A DNA stretch of 15,045 nt, taken from NCBI GenBank assembly GCA_026987055.1, contig JALSNL010000144.1:1-15045 (forward strand), read 5' to 3'. Shown one piece after another: positions 7,286 to 15,045 of the stretch. The first letter of the stretch is position 1. The number at the start of each line of letters is the position of its first letter. The DNA is from Melioribacteraceae bacterium. GTDB taxonomy: Bacteria; Bacteroidota; Ignavibacteria; Ignavibacteriales; Melioribacteraceae. The translations under genes were made by a program, and so were the position numbers. The notes beneath the pieces are model-generated. The model was not told where the DNA came from. It saw nothing but the letters and a program-made list of their open reading frames with translations, and did no database searches.

Positions 7286-8794
7286 TTAATTTTCCAATGC
7301 TTTTGAAAGACCTCTTTTTTTATAGTACTCTTTCAGGTCATTTATTTCGTTAATAATTTTTTCTTCATCCCAATTAAATAGTTTAGAAATAGTAGTTGCT
7401 TGATTAATTGCAACAAGCGGATTATTTCCTATTGATGTTCTACGCAAAATTAAGTCTTGCAAATGAACTACCGATTCATTTTCTATTTTTGTTTTTAGAA
7501 TATCTTTCCAACCGTTTCTATCTTTTGTACTATCCCAGTTGAAGTCAAATATTCCATATTCCCGTTCAGATTTAACCGGAAACTTTATTTCATTACGTGT
7601 TATATTTGAACCAAATATTTTTGTTACAACTTTTTCTGCTACTAATCTGGAAGTTGTTAGTTTTACACCGGACAAACTATAAAGCCCTTTTGGTCCTTCA
7701 TGTTTGGAATGATCGATTATTACTTCACGTACGGCTAGTTGATCTGTTCCTTCTTTTTTAACCGGTAAAATTCCGGAATATATTTTTAAAATATGTTCTC
7801 TTTTTAAGTTCAAATTAGGAATAGAAAGATTTAAATCCGCAATAAAGGAATCAATGGATTTATCTGACGGCATTGGAATATCTTTTACATCTGTTAGTTC
7901 TTCGTGTACTGTCCCGGCAAATAATTTACCTTTCCATGGTCTTAAGAAATAAGCCTTAGCATTATCTTTGGGCGGCGTAATTGCCAAAGCATGATCCGAT
8001 AAGGCATCAATATTAAACAGAGCGTTCCATGCAATTGAATACTTAAAAAGATCATTAAAATCTTTATGAAAACTTTTAGCTAACTTTCTACTCCAAGGAC
8101 CTGTAGAGTTAATAACTATCGGAGAATGGAATTCAATTTCATTTCCTGTTTTTTTATCAACTGCCACTACGCCTTTTATTTGATTTTCATGTGTAATTAT
8201 ATTTTTTACTTCAACATAATTTAAAGGTGTACAGCCATTATCGGAAGCTACTTTTAATATTTCCATTAAAACTAATTGTGAATCATCAATAGAGCCGTCA
8301 TTCCAAATAGCTCCGCCTTTTAATTCTTTAGTATCAACATCAGGAAAAATTTCTTTTACTTTTTCTGCTGAAATTACTTTCCCATTTAGCAAATTATTTT
8401 TTGGAGGAACCGATTTATTTCTATTTAATGATAAAATATCATTAAGATTTAGTGCTGCCCACATAATTGAATTACGCTGTAATCCTTTATTGTATAGTGG
8501 CATCAAGCATGATATTGGGCGAGTTAGATTAGGGAAATTTTCCATAAACCATTTTCTTTCACCAACTGATTCTCTAAATCTGTGAATATCTAATGTTTGC
8601 AAATAACGTAAACCACCATGAACAATTCTTAAACTATTAAAACTTGTAGCAGAACCAAAATCGTTTCTTTCTAGTAATAATGTTTTTAATCCTCTACATG
8701 CCGATTCGTATGCAATCATAACACCATAAAATCCACCCCCAATAATTATTGCATCATAATTATTTTTTTTTGCAGAAATTATATCTCTTGTCAT
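7286..8794 (-). CDS. FAD-dependent oxidoreductase, glycerol-3-phosphate dehydrogenase (GlpD) type
   Basis: This 502-residue protein matches GlpD-type dehydrogenases in length and order of parts. The dinucleotide fold IIIGGGFYG is at 16-24, with ribose-binding Glu42 in LLLERNDFGS. The family hallmark VHGGLRYLQ is at 58-66. INSTGPW is midway, and SGVKLTTSRLVAEK near 378-391 corresponds to the GGKxTTxRxMAE block. A C-terminal domain has LQDLILRRTSIG as in the DAO_C region. GlpD oxidises sn-glycerol-3-phosphate to dihydroxyacetone phosphate at the membrane and passes electrons to quinone. A GlpD-like gene embedded in a glycan operon, between an AsnB-type enzyme and an SDR, may instead act on a glycerol-phosphate or other hydroxy-acid precursor; that is inference. 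AGGA lies about 11 nt before the ATG at 8794, 27 nt after the upstream stop. Confidence 0.88.
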   Translation of the reverse strand: MTRDIISAKKNNYDAIIIGGGFYGVMIAYESACRGLKTLLLERNDFGSATSFNSLRIVHGGLRYLQTLDIHRFRESVGERKWFMENFPNLTRPISCLMPLYNKGLQRNSIMWAALNLNDILSLNRNKSVPPKNNLLNGKVISAEKVKEIFPDVDTKELKGGAIWNDGSIDDSQLVLMEILKVASDNGCTPLNYVEVKNIITHENQIKGVVAVDKKTGNEIEFHSPIVINSTGPWSRKLAKSFHKDFNDLFKYSIAWNALFNIDALSDHALAITPPKDNAKAYFLRPWKGKLFAGTVHEELTDVKDIPMPSDKSIDSFIADLNLSIPNLNLKREHILKIYSGILPVKKEGTDQLAVREVIIDHSKHEGPKGLYSLSGVKLTTSRLVAEKVVTKIFGSNITRNEIKFPVKSEREYGIFDFNWDSTKDRNGWKDILKTKIENESVVHLQDLILRRTSIGNNPLVAINQATTISKLFNWDEEKIINEINDLKEYYKKRGLSKALEN

Positions 8795-8821
8795 AGAATT
8801 TATTTCCTATTGCTTATTATT

Positions 8822-10696
8822 TTATAACCATCTTTGTTTCCAATCATGAAAAACTATTAATGCCCAAAGAATATGACTATGATTTTCTTTCCCTGATTGA
8901 TGTTCTTGCTTTAATTGTTTAATTATAGCCGGTTCAAAAATTCCATCGGATTTAATTTTATCATCCGCTAATAAATTATCCATAAGAGGTTTAAATTCAT
9001 TATTTAACCAATGTTTTATTGGAATTGAAAAACCTTCTTTGGGTCTGTAAATACACTCGTGCGGAACATGTTGGGCAGCAACTTTTTTAAGTAATATTTT
9101 CATTGATTTAGAATCAGCTTTTAAATTTTCAGGTACTTGAAATGCTAACTCAACTACATCCGGATCTAAATATGGAACTCTTGTTTCAAGAGAAACAGCC
9201 ATAGACATTCTATCAACCTTGGTCAAAATGTTATCTACCAAGTAACTTTTTACATCAACGTATAAACTTCTATTCAAAGCACCTCTGTTGCCGGCTTTAT
9301 TAAACAATTTAGATATATGATTGCCTGATGTTAAACTAATTTGTTTTAATGTGTCATTTGTAAATAAACTTTTCTTTAGTTCGTCACCAACAAAAAGTCT
9401 CCATCTTGCATGAGATAATTCTTCTTCATATTGCAAACCTTCTACAAATCTTTTGGATTTATTTATCAAACCCTTTTTCTTTGCGGTTGGTTTTAACGAA
9501 TTTATTGTTCGTTCAATAATCCCTTTTCTAATAAATGAAGGAATTTTTTGAAATTGTAATGCTTTATTATTTGCCAAATAGGTTTCATAACCGCCAAATA
9601 ATTCATCACCACCGTCACCGCTTAAACTAACAGTTACATGTTTTCGGGCTAATCTTGAAACTAAATATGTAGGAAATATTGAAAAGTCTCCAATCGGATC
9701 ATCCATAAAATGCATTAGGTGTTCAAATAAATCAAGAACATCCGGTTTGATGATTTCATCTTTATGATCTACACCGAGATGATCGGCTACTTTTCTAGCC
9801 CAGTCAAGTTCGTTATAGGTAGGATCATCAAAACCGATGCTAAAGGTTTGGGCTTCTCCCATAGATGCGACAATCAAAGAAGAATCTACTCCGCCCGATA
9901 AAAACGCACCTAACGGTACATCGCTTATCATCTGCATTTTTGTTGATTTTTTAATCTGATAGTCAACTTTTTCAATCCACTCGGTTTCTGATAACGTTGG
10001 CAAACTTCCGGAATATATTGGAATATCCCAATATTCTTTAGGATTACATTTGGGATTTGATAAATCAATTTCTATAAATTTAGCAGGTTCTAATTTTTGT
10101 ATGGATTTAAATAGTGTCCTTTCACCGGGAATGTATTCCCATGAAAGAAACTCACCGAGTGCATCCATGTTTAATTCTCTATCTACTAATTTACTTTCCA
10201 GAATGGCTTTAATTTCCGAACCGAATACAATTCTTTTATTAGAAAATGAATAGTATAAAGGTTTAATTCCAATGTGATCACGGACTAAGATAAATTTGTT
10301 CTTTTTTATATCATGTAAAGCAATTGCAAACATGCCGTTTAGATGTTTTGCAAAGTCTAAACCATACTCTTCATAACCATGAACAATAACTTCCGTATCT
10401 GTATTGGTTCTAAAAGTATGTCCTTTTTTAATAAGTTCTTTTTTTAATTCAGGGAAATTATAAATCTCTCCATTGAAAACCGTCCAAATGGATTTATCTT
10501 CATTATAAATTGGTTGGCTGCCACCGGAAAGGTCTATGATTGAAAGTCTTCTCATTCCCAAAGCGGCGGAACCGTGTATAGCCATTCCGGCTTCATCAGG
10601 TCCGCGATGATATAATGTATTCACCATTTTTTCTAACAAAGAATTAGAAATAGCAGGTGAATTATTAAATGATACTACTCCGGCAATTCCACACAT
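8822..10696 (-). CDS. asnB: Asparagine synthase (glutamine-hydrolysing) type amidotransferase
   Basis: This 624-residue two-domain enzyme starts MCGIAG, so Cys2 is the N-terminal nucleophile of the glutaminase domain once Met1 is removed. Supporting glutaminase residues are Arg50 in the MRRLSIID block, Asn75-Gly76 in VFNGEIYN and Asp100 in RTNTDTE. The ATP-binding synthase domain has the PP-loop SGGVDSS at 267-273 and SGDGGDELFGG at 359-369. Ammonia released from glutamine is channelled to an adenylated carboxylate. True AsnB makes asparagine from aspartate. Close relatives in polysaccharide clusters are thought to amidate sugar acids or other carboxylates, and the location here fits that second role, but sequence alone does not separate them. 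Its ATG follows the stop of the GT4 gene with no gap (TAA-ATG), so translation is very likely coupled. Confidence 0.95.
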   Translation of the reverse strand: MCGIAGVVSFNNSPAISNSLLEKMVNTLYHRGPDEAGMAIHGSAALGMRRLSIIDLSGGSQPIYNEDKSIWTVFNGEIYNFPELKKELIKKGHTFRTNTDTEVIVHGYEEYGLDFAKHLNGMFAIALHDIKKNKFILVRDHIGIKPLYYSFSNKRIVFGSEIKAILESKLVDRELNMDALGEFLSWEYIPGERTLFKSIQKLEPAKFIEIDLSNPKCNPKEYWDIPIYSGSLPTLSETEWIEKVDYQIKKSTKMQMISDVPLGAFLSGGVDSSLIVASMGEAQTFSIGFDDPTYNELDWARKVADHLGVDHKDEIIKPDVLDLFEHLMHFMDDPIGDFSIFPTYLVSRLARKHVTVSLSGDGGDELFGGYETYLANNKALQFQKIPSFIRKGIIERTINSLKPTAKKKGLINKSKRFVEGLQYEEELSHARWRLFVGDELKKSLFTNDTLKQISLTSGNHISKLFNKAGNRGALNRSLYVDVKSYLVDNILTKVDRMSMAVSLETRVPYLDPDVVELAFQVPENLKADSKSMKILLKKVAAQHVPHECIYRPKEGFSIPIKHWLNNEFKPLMDNLLADDKIKSDGIFEPAIIKQLKQEHQSGKENHSHILWALIVFHDWKQRWL

Positions 10697-11887
10697 TTAT
10701 AAGTTTTCCAATAATTTTTTTAATTTTGATTTATATACGGTTCTGGAGTATTGTTCTTCATAAAGCTTTAATGCGTTAGCTACTTTTCTCTCGGATTCTT
10801 CTTTGTTATTAAGAGCGGAAATTATTCCTTTTGCCATATCTTCCGGTTGTGGTTCCACAAGGAAAGCAACATCATCTGTTAGAACTTGAGTATGAGAATA
10901 TATTTTTGTTGCTACTAGTGGTTTACCCGAAGCTAATTGCTCATAAATTTTTAACGGAGTATTTGTGCCGTCGCTTCTTGGCGATAGAAGTATATCTGCC
11001 TTATTTGTATATGCTTTTGCTAATTTTTGTTGTACTCTTCCTGTAAATTTAATAAAACTATTTAGTTCTAGTTCGCTTGCTAATTTCGAAAACTCTTTTA
11101 CCTGTTGTTCGGTTCCGCCAACAATTAAAAGTTTAACTTTGTCGTTTTTCTGCACAACATCTTTCATTGATTTAATAAGAATATCTATTCCTTGATATTT
11201 TTCTAAAGTACCGGCATAAACTAATAATTGTTCACCGTCTTTTAAAAAATCATTTAATTGAACATTTTCATCATTAGCTTTATTTTTATTTGAATCATCA
11301 TTCGGTTTTTTAAGTTTTATATCTTCAAAAATAGAATTTTCAATAAGAAAATGTTTTTCCTTGTTGGTTATAATTGTATTTACATAATCTCTTAAGTCCG
11401 GACAAATTGTTATAACAGCATCAGCACTTTGCAAACATTTATCTTCCAAAAACTTAAAAGTGTTAATTAAAATTTTAGAAGTGGTAAATTGAAAATTTGT
11501 AAGCTGCTGAGGTAAGCTTGAATGCATATCATAAATTAGTTTATATCCGAATAAAGGCTTAAAAAACCAAGCGAAAAAAACAGCTTCTTCATGTGCATGA
11601 ACTACATCATACTTGTTTCTAAGAAGTAACCAAAACATTTTTATAATAATAAAAACATCTAAAAATAATTTTAATGGCGACGGTCCAAGCTTTACGTTTC
11701 CCAAAGACTTAAATCTAGGGATTCTAATAATATTAAAGTTAGGAATATCTACATCTTGTCCTTCACCATAAGTTAAAAAGTCCATCTTTACACCAAGTTC
11801 CGAACTTATTAACGATCTATAATATACGCTAAAAGGAGTTCCTCTTGGTGAAAAAAAAGGTTGGGGGGCAATAACTAATGTTTTCAT
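10697..11887 (-). CDS. Family 4 glycosyltransferase
   Basis: This 396-residue GT-B enzyme retains its sugar from a nucleotide donor. The N-terminal acceptor domain opens with LVIAPQPFFSPRGTPFS at 4-20, whose Gly-rich turn is the usual phosphate/acceptor loop, and includes DVVHAHE at 94-100 and IYDMHSSLP at 118-126. The donor domain starts near 220 with LLVYAGTLEKYQGIDIL, has IVGG at 255-258 and FTGRV at 281-285, and ends in SPRSDGTNTPLKIYEQLASG at 302-321. Glu316 is the conserved donor-binding Glu, while the first Glu of the common EX7E pattern is replaced. A hydrophilic Asn/Lys/Asp-rich linker (193-219) lengthens the interdomain region. It lies 12 nt downstream of the PHP-like gene without a clear ribosome site and abuts asnB. 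The sugar specificity is unknown. Confidence 0.93.
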   Translation of the reverse strand: MKTLVIAPQPFFSPRGTPFSVYYRSLISSELGVKMDFLTYGEGQDVDIPNFNIIRIPRFKSLGNVKLGPSPLKLFLDVFIIIKMFWLLLRNKYDVVHAHEEAVFFAWFFKPLFGYKLIYDMHSSLPQQLTNFQFTTSKILINTFKFLEDKCLQSADAVITICPDLRDYVNTIITNKEKHFLIENSIFEDIKLKKPNDDSNKNKANDENVQLNDFLKDGEQLLVYAGTLEKYQGIDILIKSMKDVVQKNDKVKLLIVGGTEQQVKEFSKLASELELNSFIKFTGRVQQKLAKAYTNKADILLSPRSDGTNTPLKIYEQLASGKPLVATKIYSHTQVLTDDVAFLVEPQPEDMAKGIISALNNKEESERKVANALKLYEEQYSRTVYKSKLKKLLENL

Positions 11888-11899
11888 AAAGTTCTTTTT

Positions 11900-12700
11900 T
11901 TAGTTTCTATTTCTTTTAACTATTTGCATTGCTATTTGATTTTTTAAAAAATAAAATAACGATTCAAGCTTGCCATAGGTTTTAAATTGTTTTTTAGAAG
12001 ATGTTAATATTTTATAAATATTATCGAAAGGTTTATCTTGATTTATAACATCGTCTATATATAATCCAAAACTTCCGGGTTTTTTATTTTCTCTTTTAAA
12101 AGGTAGAGGATCACTACCTGGTAAATTTAATATTAGATTTTCAAAACCGAGAGTAATTATTTTAGGCTTTTTGAAAACCCATGGTCTGTTTCCATTGTCC
12201 CCCAAAAAAATAGGATATGATTTTTTTTGCAAGACAATTTTTCTTAAAATTTCTTTTCTTTGGGAAAACCATTTACCAAAGCCCCAAGGAATAATAGGGA
12301 TTGCTCCGGATTTGACAACATGTTGAATAACTTCTTCAATAGGTTTACCATCTTTATAATCTTCTTTTAATCCAATGGCTAAAACCTCTAGTTTCTTTTT
12401 GGTAACTATTTGTCTGCCGGCAATAACAAAAATTGCGAAATTATCTTTTGTAACCGATAAGCTATTCTCTTCTTGAGTAAAAGAAATTAACCAATTCCCA
12501 ATTTTTTTCTTTTCTTTTGCAAAGTTTGAAAGTTTATCAAAAACATTTACACCCGAAATTTCAGTTAAGCAAAGTACACCAACAAAGGAATTAGTTTTAA
12601 GTTTATCCGCTTGTTTTTTGAAATTAGTTTCAGCAGAATTAAAGAATTGTTCCAAGTTATAACAATCATGTATATGTATATGTGCGTCTATTATAATCAT
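11900..12700 (-). CDS. PHP/amidohydrolase-like putative metal-dependent hydrolase
   Basis: This 266-residue protein begins IIIDAHIHIHD, a strand-1 metal motif with His7, His9 and His11. That is the signature of PHP phosphoesterases and amidohydrolase-fold TIM barrels. IAGRQIVTKKKLEVLAIGL at 93-111 resembles the PHP segment in which a sensed small domain meets the G-x-E/Q and hLxLG motifs. PIIPWGFGKW at 135-144, FLGDNGNRPW at 165-174 (Asp168 a candidate ligand) and LNLPGSDPLPF at 191-201 look like further loop motifs. The remaining PHP His residues (H-x-H near the C-terminus) are not evident. It is not a clear match to CpsB/YwqE tyrosine phosphatases, the PHP proteins usually found in capsule clusters. 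There is no signal peptide, so it is probably cytoplasmic. No ribosome site is visible before the ATG, but the start fits the fold. The substrate is unknown. Confidence 0.85.
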   Translation of the reverse strand: MIIIDAHIHIHDCYNLEQFFNSAETNFKKQADKLKTNSFVGVLCLTEISGVNVFDKLSNFAKEKKKIGNWLISFTQEENSLSVTKDNFAIFVIAGRQIVTKKKLEVLAIGLKEDYKDGKPIEEVIQHVVKSGAIPIIPWGFGKWFSQRKEILRKIVLQKKSYPIFLGDNGNRPWVFKKPKIITLGFENLILNLPGSDPLPFKRENKKPGSFGLYIDDVINQDKPFDNIYKILTSSKKQFKTYGKLESLFYFLKNQIAMQIVKRNRN

Positions 12701-12753
12701 ATTATTTTTTTTATTAGAATTGAGATATTCTATTATGCTATTATTTTGTTGAA

Positions 12754-12781
12754 ATTATAAACTTGGTAGTAATAGTTTTAA
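12754..12781 (-). promoter_or_regulatory. Possible internal promoter
   Basis: In the 125-nt gap the minus strand carries TATAAT (complement of 12754-12759) preceded 16 nt upstream by TTAAAA (complement of 12776-12781), a four-of-six match to a -35 box. It would start a leader of about 47 nt before the PHP-like gene at 12700. Such hexamers are common by chance at this base composition, so this is only a candidate for transcription of the genes from 12700 to the left edge. I see no Bacteroidia-type TAnnTTTG box. Confidence 0.25.
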
Positions 12782-12808
12782 CAGTATGTTAAATAATAAA
12801 GAGGTAAG

Positions 12809-12827
12809 AGTATTTGTAAAAAATACT
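12809..12827 (-). terminator. Small AT-rich stem-loop at GT4 stop codon
   Basis: A perfect 7-bp inverted repeat (AGTATTT / AAATACT at 12809-12815 and 12821-12827) with a 5-nt loop covers part of the stop codon of the upstream GT4 gene. The transcript continues into a pyrimidine-rich run. The stem is A/T only apart from one G-C pair, so it may be a weak or partial terminator, a decay barrier, or chance in AT-rich DNA. Confidence 0.25.
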
Positions 12828-13995
12828 AATTAAGTGATTCATAAAGTTTTAATAATTTTTCCTCGGAATGACTCCAAAGATAGTTATCATTAATAATTTT
12901 ACTCCCTAATTTTCCCATTTGGGCTGCAACTTTAGGGTTTTCTAACAAATAAATAATCTTATCTGTAAAATCTTTTTCATCTTCAGCGTAGAGTCCGGCA
13001 CCGTTAGCAAAATCCATAGTTTCTTTTAGTTTAAATGCAACAAATGCTTTTGAAGTTTTCATATATTCTAAAACTTTAACTAAAGTTAAATATTCGTTCA
13101 ATCCGTTAGGTAAATCCGGAGCAATACAAACATCGGCAACATTTAAATATTTTCTAACCATATCGTGGTTAACTATTCCGGTAAATTCAACATATTCTGA
13201 AATACCATAGGAATTAGCCAATTCTTCCATCTTTTTACGAACATCTCCATCACCGATAAGAACAAAATGTAAATCTTTTCTACCTTTGAGATTGATTAAA
13301 TCGTTTGCTGCATTTATAATAACTTCAATATTGTCATTAATAGTCATTAAACCAATGTAAAGAATTACTTTTTTGTTTTTATATTTTTCAGATATTCCTG
13401 CATTTTCAATTACATGAAAACTTTCGTGTGGACCATTGTAAACTACTGTAATTTTATTCGGATTTGTGTTCCATTCTGAAATAAGTCTTTCTTTAAAATT
13501 ATTATTCACTACAATAATAGCATCGGCAAATTTAACAGTAAGTTTTTCATTAAGCATTAACATTTTTTTTAGAAATCTGCTGTGGAATTTAACCATAGCC
13601 ATTTCAGGCGCAAGATCGTGCTGATCATATATAAACTTAACTCCAAATAATTTACCAACTAAGGCTATCGGCCAAAAGAAATCGGGAGGATTTGCAACAT
13701 GTACAATTTTAATTTTATTTTTAAAAACCGCTTGGAGAAAAAGAAAAAATATTTTTACTACAGAGCTTGCATATTCTAGAAAATAACTAACAATACCACC
13801 TTTGGCAAGATAATCTTTATAACGTCTTACATTTATACCTTCATGAATTAATTTTGATTCAATGTCATGGTTTGATCTAGGACAAATTACAAAAACATTA
13901 TAGCCGTTTTCTTTTAAACTGGTAGCTTCCCTGTAAACTCTTTTATCGAACGGGAATGAGTTATTTTGAACAATAAGTAGTACGTTTTTTTTCAT
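12826..13995 (-). CDS. Family 4 glycosyltransferase
   Basis: This 389-residue GT-B enzyme belongs to the group with a SFPFDKRVYREATSLKENGY lead at 13-32, common in exopolysaccharide clusters. Its acceptor half includes VHVANPPDFFWPIAL at 98-112 and IYDQHDLAPEM at 122-132. A hydrophobic amphipathic stretch near 80-90 (FFLFLQAVF) may touch the membrane. The donor half has VVYNGPHESF at 184-193, ILYIGLM at 211-217, LIGDGD at 246-251 and VKVLEYM at 306-312. Glu310 is the conserved donor Glu; the partner position reads Asn-Glu at 300-301 rather than the usual EGFG. It stands between two of the longest gaps in the window (125 and 84 nt). The start has no obvious ribosome site. A small stem-loop overlaps its stop codon. 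The acceptor and the sugar cannot be inferred. Confidence 0.93.
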   Translation of the reverse strand: MKKNVLLIVQNNSFPFDKRVYREATSLKENGYNVFVICPRSNHDIESKLIHEGINVRRYKDYLAKGGIVSYFLEYASSVVKIFFLFLQAVFKNKIKIVHVANPPDFFWPIALVGKLFGVKFIYDQHDLAPEMAMVKFHSRFLKKMLMLNEKLTVKFADAIIVVNNNFKERLISEWNTNPNKITVVYNGPHESFHVIENAGISEKYKNKKVILYIGLMTINDNIEVIINAANDLINLKGRKDLHFVLIGDGDVRKKMEELANSYGISEYVEFTGIVNHDMVRKYLNVADVCIAPDLPNGLNEYLTLVKVLEYMKTSKAFVAFKLKETMDFANGAGLYAEDEKDFTDKIIYLLENPKVAAQMGKLGSKIINDNYLWSHSEEKLLKLYESLN

Positions 13996-14079
13996 TAAGT
14001 AATAATATAATAATCTTTTATATAATTAAAGGGGAAATCTATTTTTAATAAATATTTCTTTCCTTGAATTATTAGTAAA

Positions 14080-15045
14080 CTAATCAATTTCTTCATCAAC
14101 AAAATTATCGTCTGATTTAGCGGAATAAATATTCCCTAAAATACCACCTAAAATTAAATATACGGAAGGACTAACTAATTCTGCATTTTGTGCAAATGAA
14201 TAAGTGACAATAAATAAGAATAAATAGATAACCGGAGTTTGTAATTGATAAGATTTAATAACCGATAAAGAACTTATAAATATGGATGCTATAATTATCA
14301 GATAAAACAACAATCCAACAATTCCCCTTTCAATAAGAATAATTAAATATCCATTATGTGCTGCTAATTGTCGTTTAAATGCCCCTGTTCTTGTATATTC
14401 TTTTCTGGAAATTTCTTTAAGTCCTTTAGGACCTAATCCAAATAACTGTACTTCCAAATTAAGTTTTTTATATTTATTAATGTCTTCAGTCCATTTTGAA
14501 GCTCTAAATTTCATACTTCCTTCAACCTTTCTACCAGAGTAAATATCAAAATTAGAATTGCTTAGACCTACAATTTGTAAAGGTTCATCAATCAGTCTAT
14601 AATACATTTTGTCAACAAACTGAGTTTTACCGGGTGTTTTTAGAAAAGCATTGTATGTAAAAAAGAACATAACCATTAAAATAATTGAAACAACACCTAA
14701 CATAACTATTCTTTTAATATTTTCTTTTAGGTCTTCTTCAACAAAATTCATTAGAACAAATATAACAATTAAAGCTAATAATCCACTACGTGATGTTGAA
14801 AGTATAAGTCCGGCAAATAAAAATAGTCCAATGAATAATAATAAAATTCTAGAGGCTTCTTTCCTGGCATACATTAAAAAGACAAAAAATATTCCCATAG
14901 TAGAAAGCATTCCAGGGAAATTATGGTTCATTGGACGCATATGTCTGCCTAATATCGCATCAACTAATCTTACTACATTTAGTCCTTTCCCCAAATAATA
15001 AGTATAAAATAAATCTATTGAACTGGCAATACTGACAGCAATAAC
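14080..15045 (-). CDS. O-antigen ligase/polymerase (Wzy_C/WaaL-like), C-terminal part
   Basis: The frame is open from the right edge with no stop, so the gene is truncated at its 5' end and the TTG at 14994 is internal. The extra codons before it read VIAVSIASSIDLFYTYY. The 321 visible residues contain several membrane helices and the Wzy_C region: LILSTSRSG, whose Arg is a conserved ligase residue, followed after a large extracytoplasmic loop by AAHNGYLIILIERGIVGL, the H-N-x-(Y/F)-L signature used by O-antigen ligases and some polymerases. The loop between them is about 120 residues and holds charged/aromatic segments. The C-terminus is acidic and cytoplasmic (DDNFVDEEID). The likely role is polymerisation of lipid-linked repeats or transfer of the glycan to an acceptor in the periplasm. 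Ligase versus polymerase cannot be decided from the fragment. Confidence 0.9.
   Translation of the reverse strand, partial: VIAVSIASSIDLFYTYYLGKGLNVVRLVDAILGRHMRPMNHNFPGMLSTMGIFFVFLMYARKEASRILLLFIGLFLFAGLILSTSRSGLLALIVIFVLMNFVEEDLKENIKRIVMLGVVSIILMVMFFFTYNAFLKTPGKTQFVDKMYYRLIDEPLQIVGLSNSNFDIYSGRKVEGSMKFRASKWTEDINKYKKLNLEVQLFGLGPKGLKEISRKEYTRTGAFKRQLAAHNGYLIILIERGIVGLLFYLIIIASIFISSLSVIKSYQLQTPVIYLFLFIVTYSFAQNAELVSPSVYLILGGILGNIYSAKSDDNFVDEEID

Noticed and set aside
14072..14083. Palindrome TTAGTAAACTAA at the ligase stop codon
   Set aside because: The two arms leave only a 2-nt loop and are A/T-rich, so no stable RNA hairpin or terminator is expected.
14992..14994. TTG as the start of the ligase-like gene
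   Set aside because: The frame continues without a stop to the right edge with hydrophobic residues, so the gene is cut by the window instead of starting here.
14651..14998. Plus-strand open frame of 115 codons opposite the ligase gene
   Set aside because: It mirrors a membrane-protein gene, has low-complexity Ile/Asn/Lys content, and matches no family. The same applies to the other plus-strand frames (4410-4676, 5554-5817, 5778-6092, 6230-6415, 10050-10253, 10831-11046 and 10965-11195).

Overview
This window is AT-rich (roughly 30% G+C by eye). Every gene I can support lies on the minus strand, so transcription runs from the right edge to the left. Codon use is strongly A/T-ending. Some starts have clear AGGAGG-like ribosome sites and others have none. 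These traits, with a C25/gingipain-like lipoprotein, suggest the Bacteroidota/Ignavibacteriota (Chlorobi) side of the tree. That assignment is an inference, because the window has no rRNA or marker gene.

The content is one long surface-polysaccharide (exopolysaccharide or O-antigen) biosynthesis cluster. In transcription order it reads: an O-antigen ligase/polymerase-like membrane protein cut by the right edge (15045-14080); a GT4 glycosyltransferase (13995-12826); a small PHP-like putative metal hydrolase (12700-11900); a second GT4 glycosyltransferase (11887-10697); a glutamine-hydrolysing asparagine-synthase-type amidotransferase (10696-8822); a GlpD-type FAD oxidoreductase (8794-7286); an extended SDR epimerase/dehydratase (7274-6294); a left-handed beta-helix acyltransferase (6274-5528); a membrane-anchored amidohydrolase (5503-3845); a UPF0104/LPG-synthase-type membrane protein (3810-2812); a GT2 glycosyltransferase (2819-1770); a polysaccharide-deacetylase-family protein (1760-576); and a C25-peptidase-like lipoprotein cut by the left edge (579-1). 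The last gene has a TTG start and fell below the usual ORF criteria.

From 12700 to the left edge the genes are packed with gaps of 0-34 nt or short overlaps, as in a single transcription unit. Only two gaps exceed 80 nt (12701-12825 and 13996-14079). The first holds a weak promoter-like pair, and a small AT stem lies at its edge. No stretch above 300 nt is without a gene.

A plausible division of labour: the three glycosyltransferases assemble a lipid-linked repeat. The AsnB-type enzyme, the FAD oxidoreductase, the SDR and the acyltransferase supply or decorate sugars. The flippase-like and ligase/polymerase-like proteins handle membrane steps. The deacetylase trims acyl groups. The most unusual members are the two predicted TIM-barrel metal hydrolases, one of which is fused to five membrane helices and predicted to face the periplasm, and the gingipain-like lipoprotein translationally coupled to the deacetylase. 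None has an obvious role in textbook Wzx/Wzy or ABC-dependent pathways. No mobile element, CRISPR array, tRNA or rRNA was seen.
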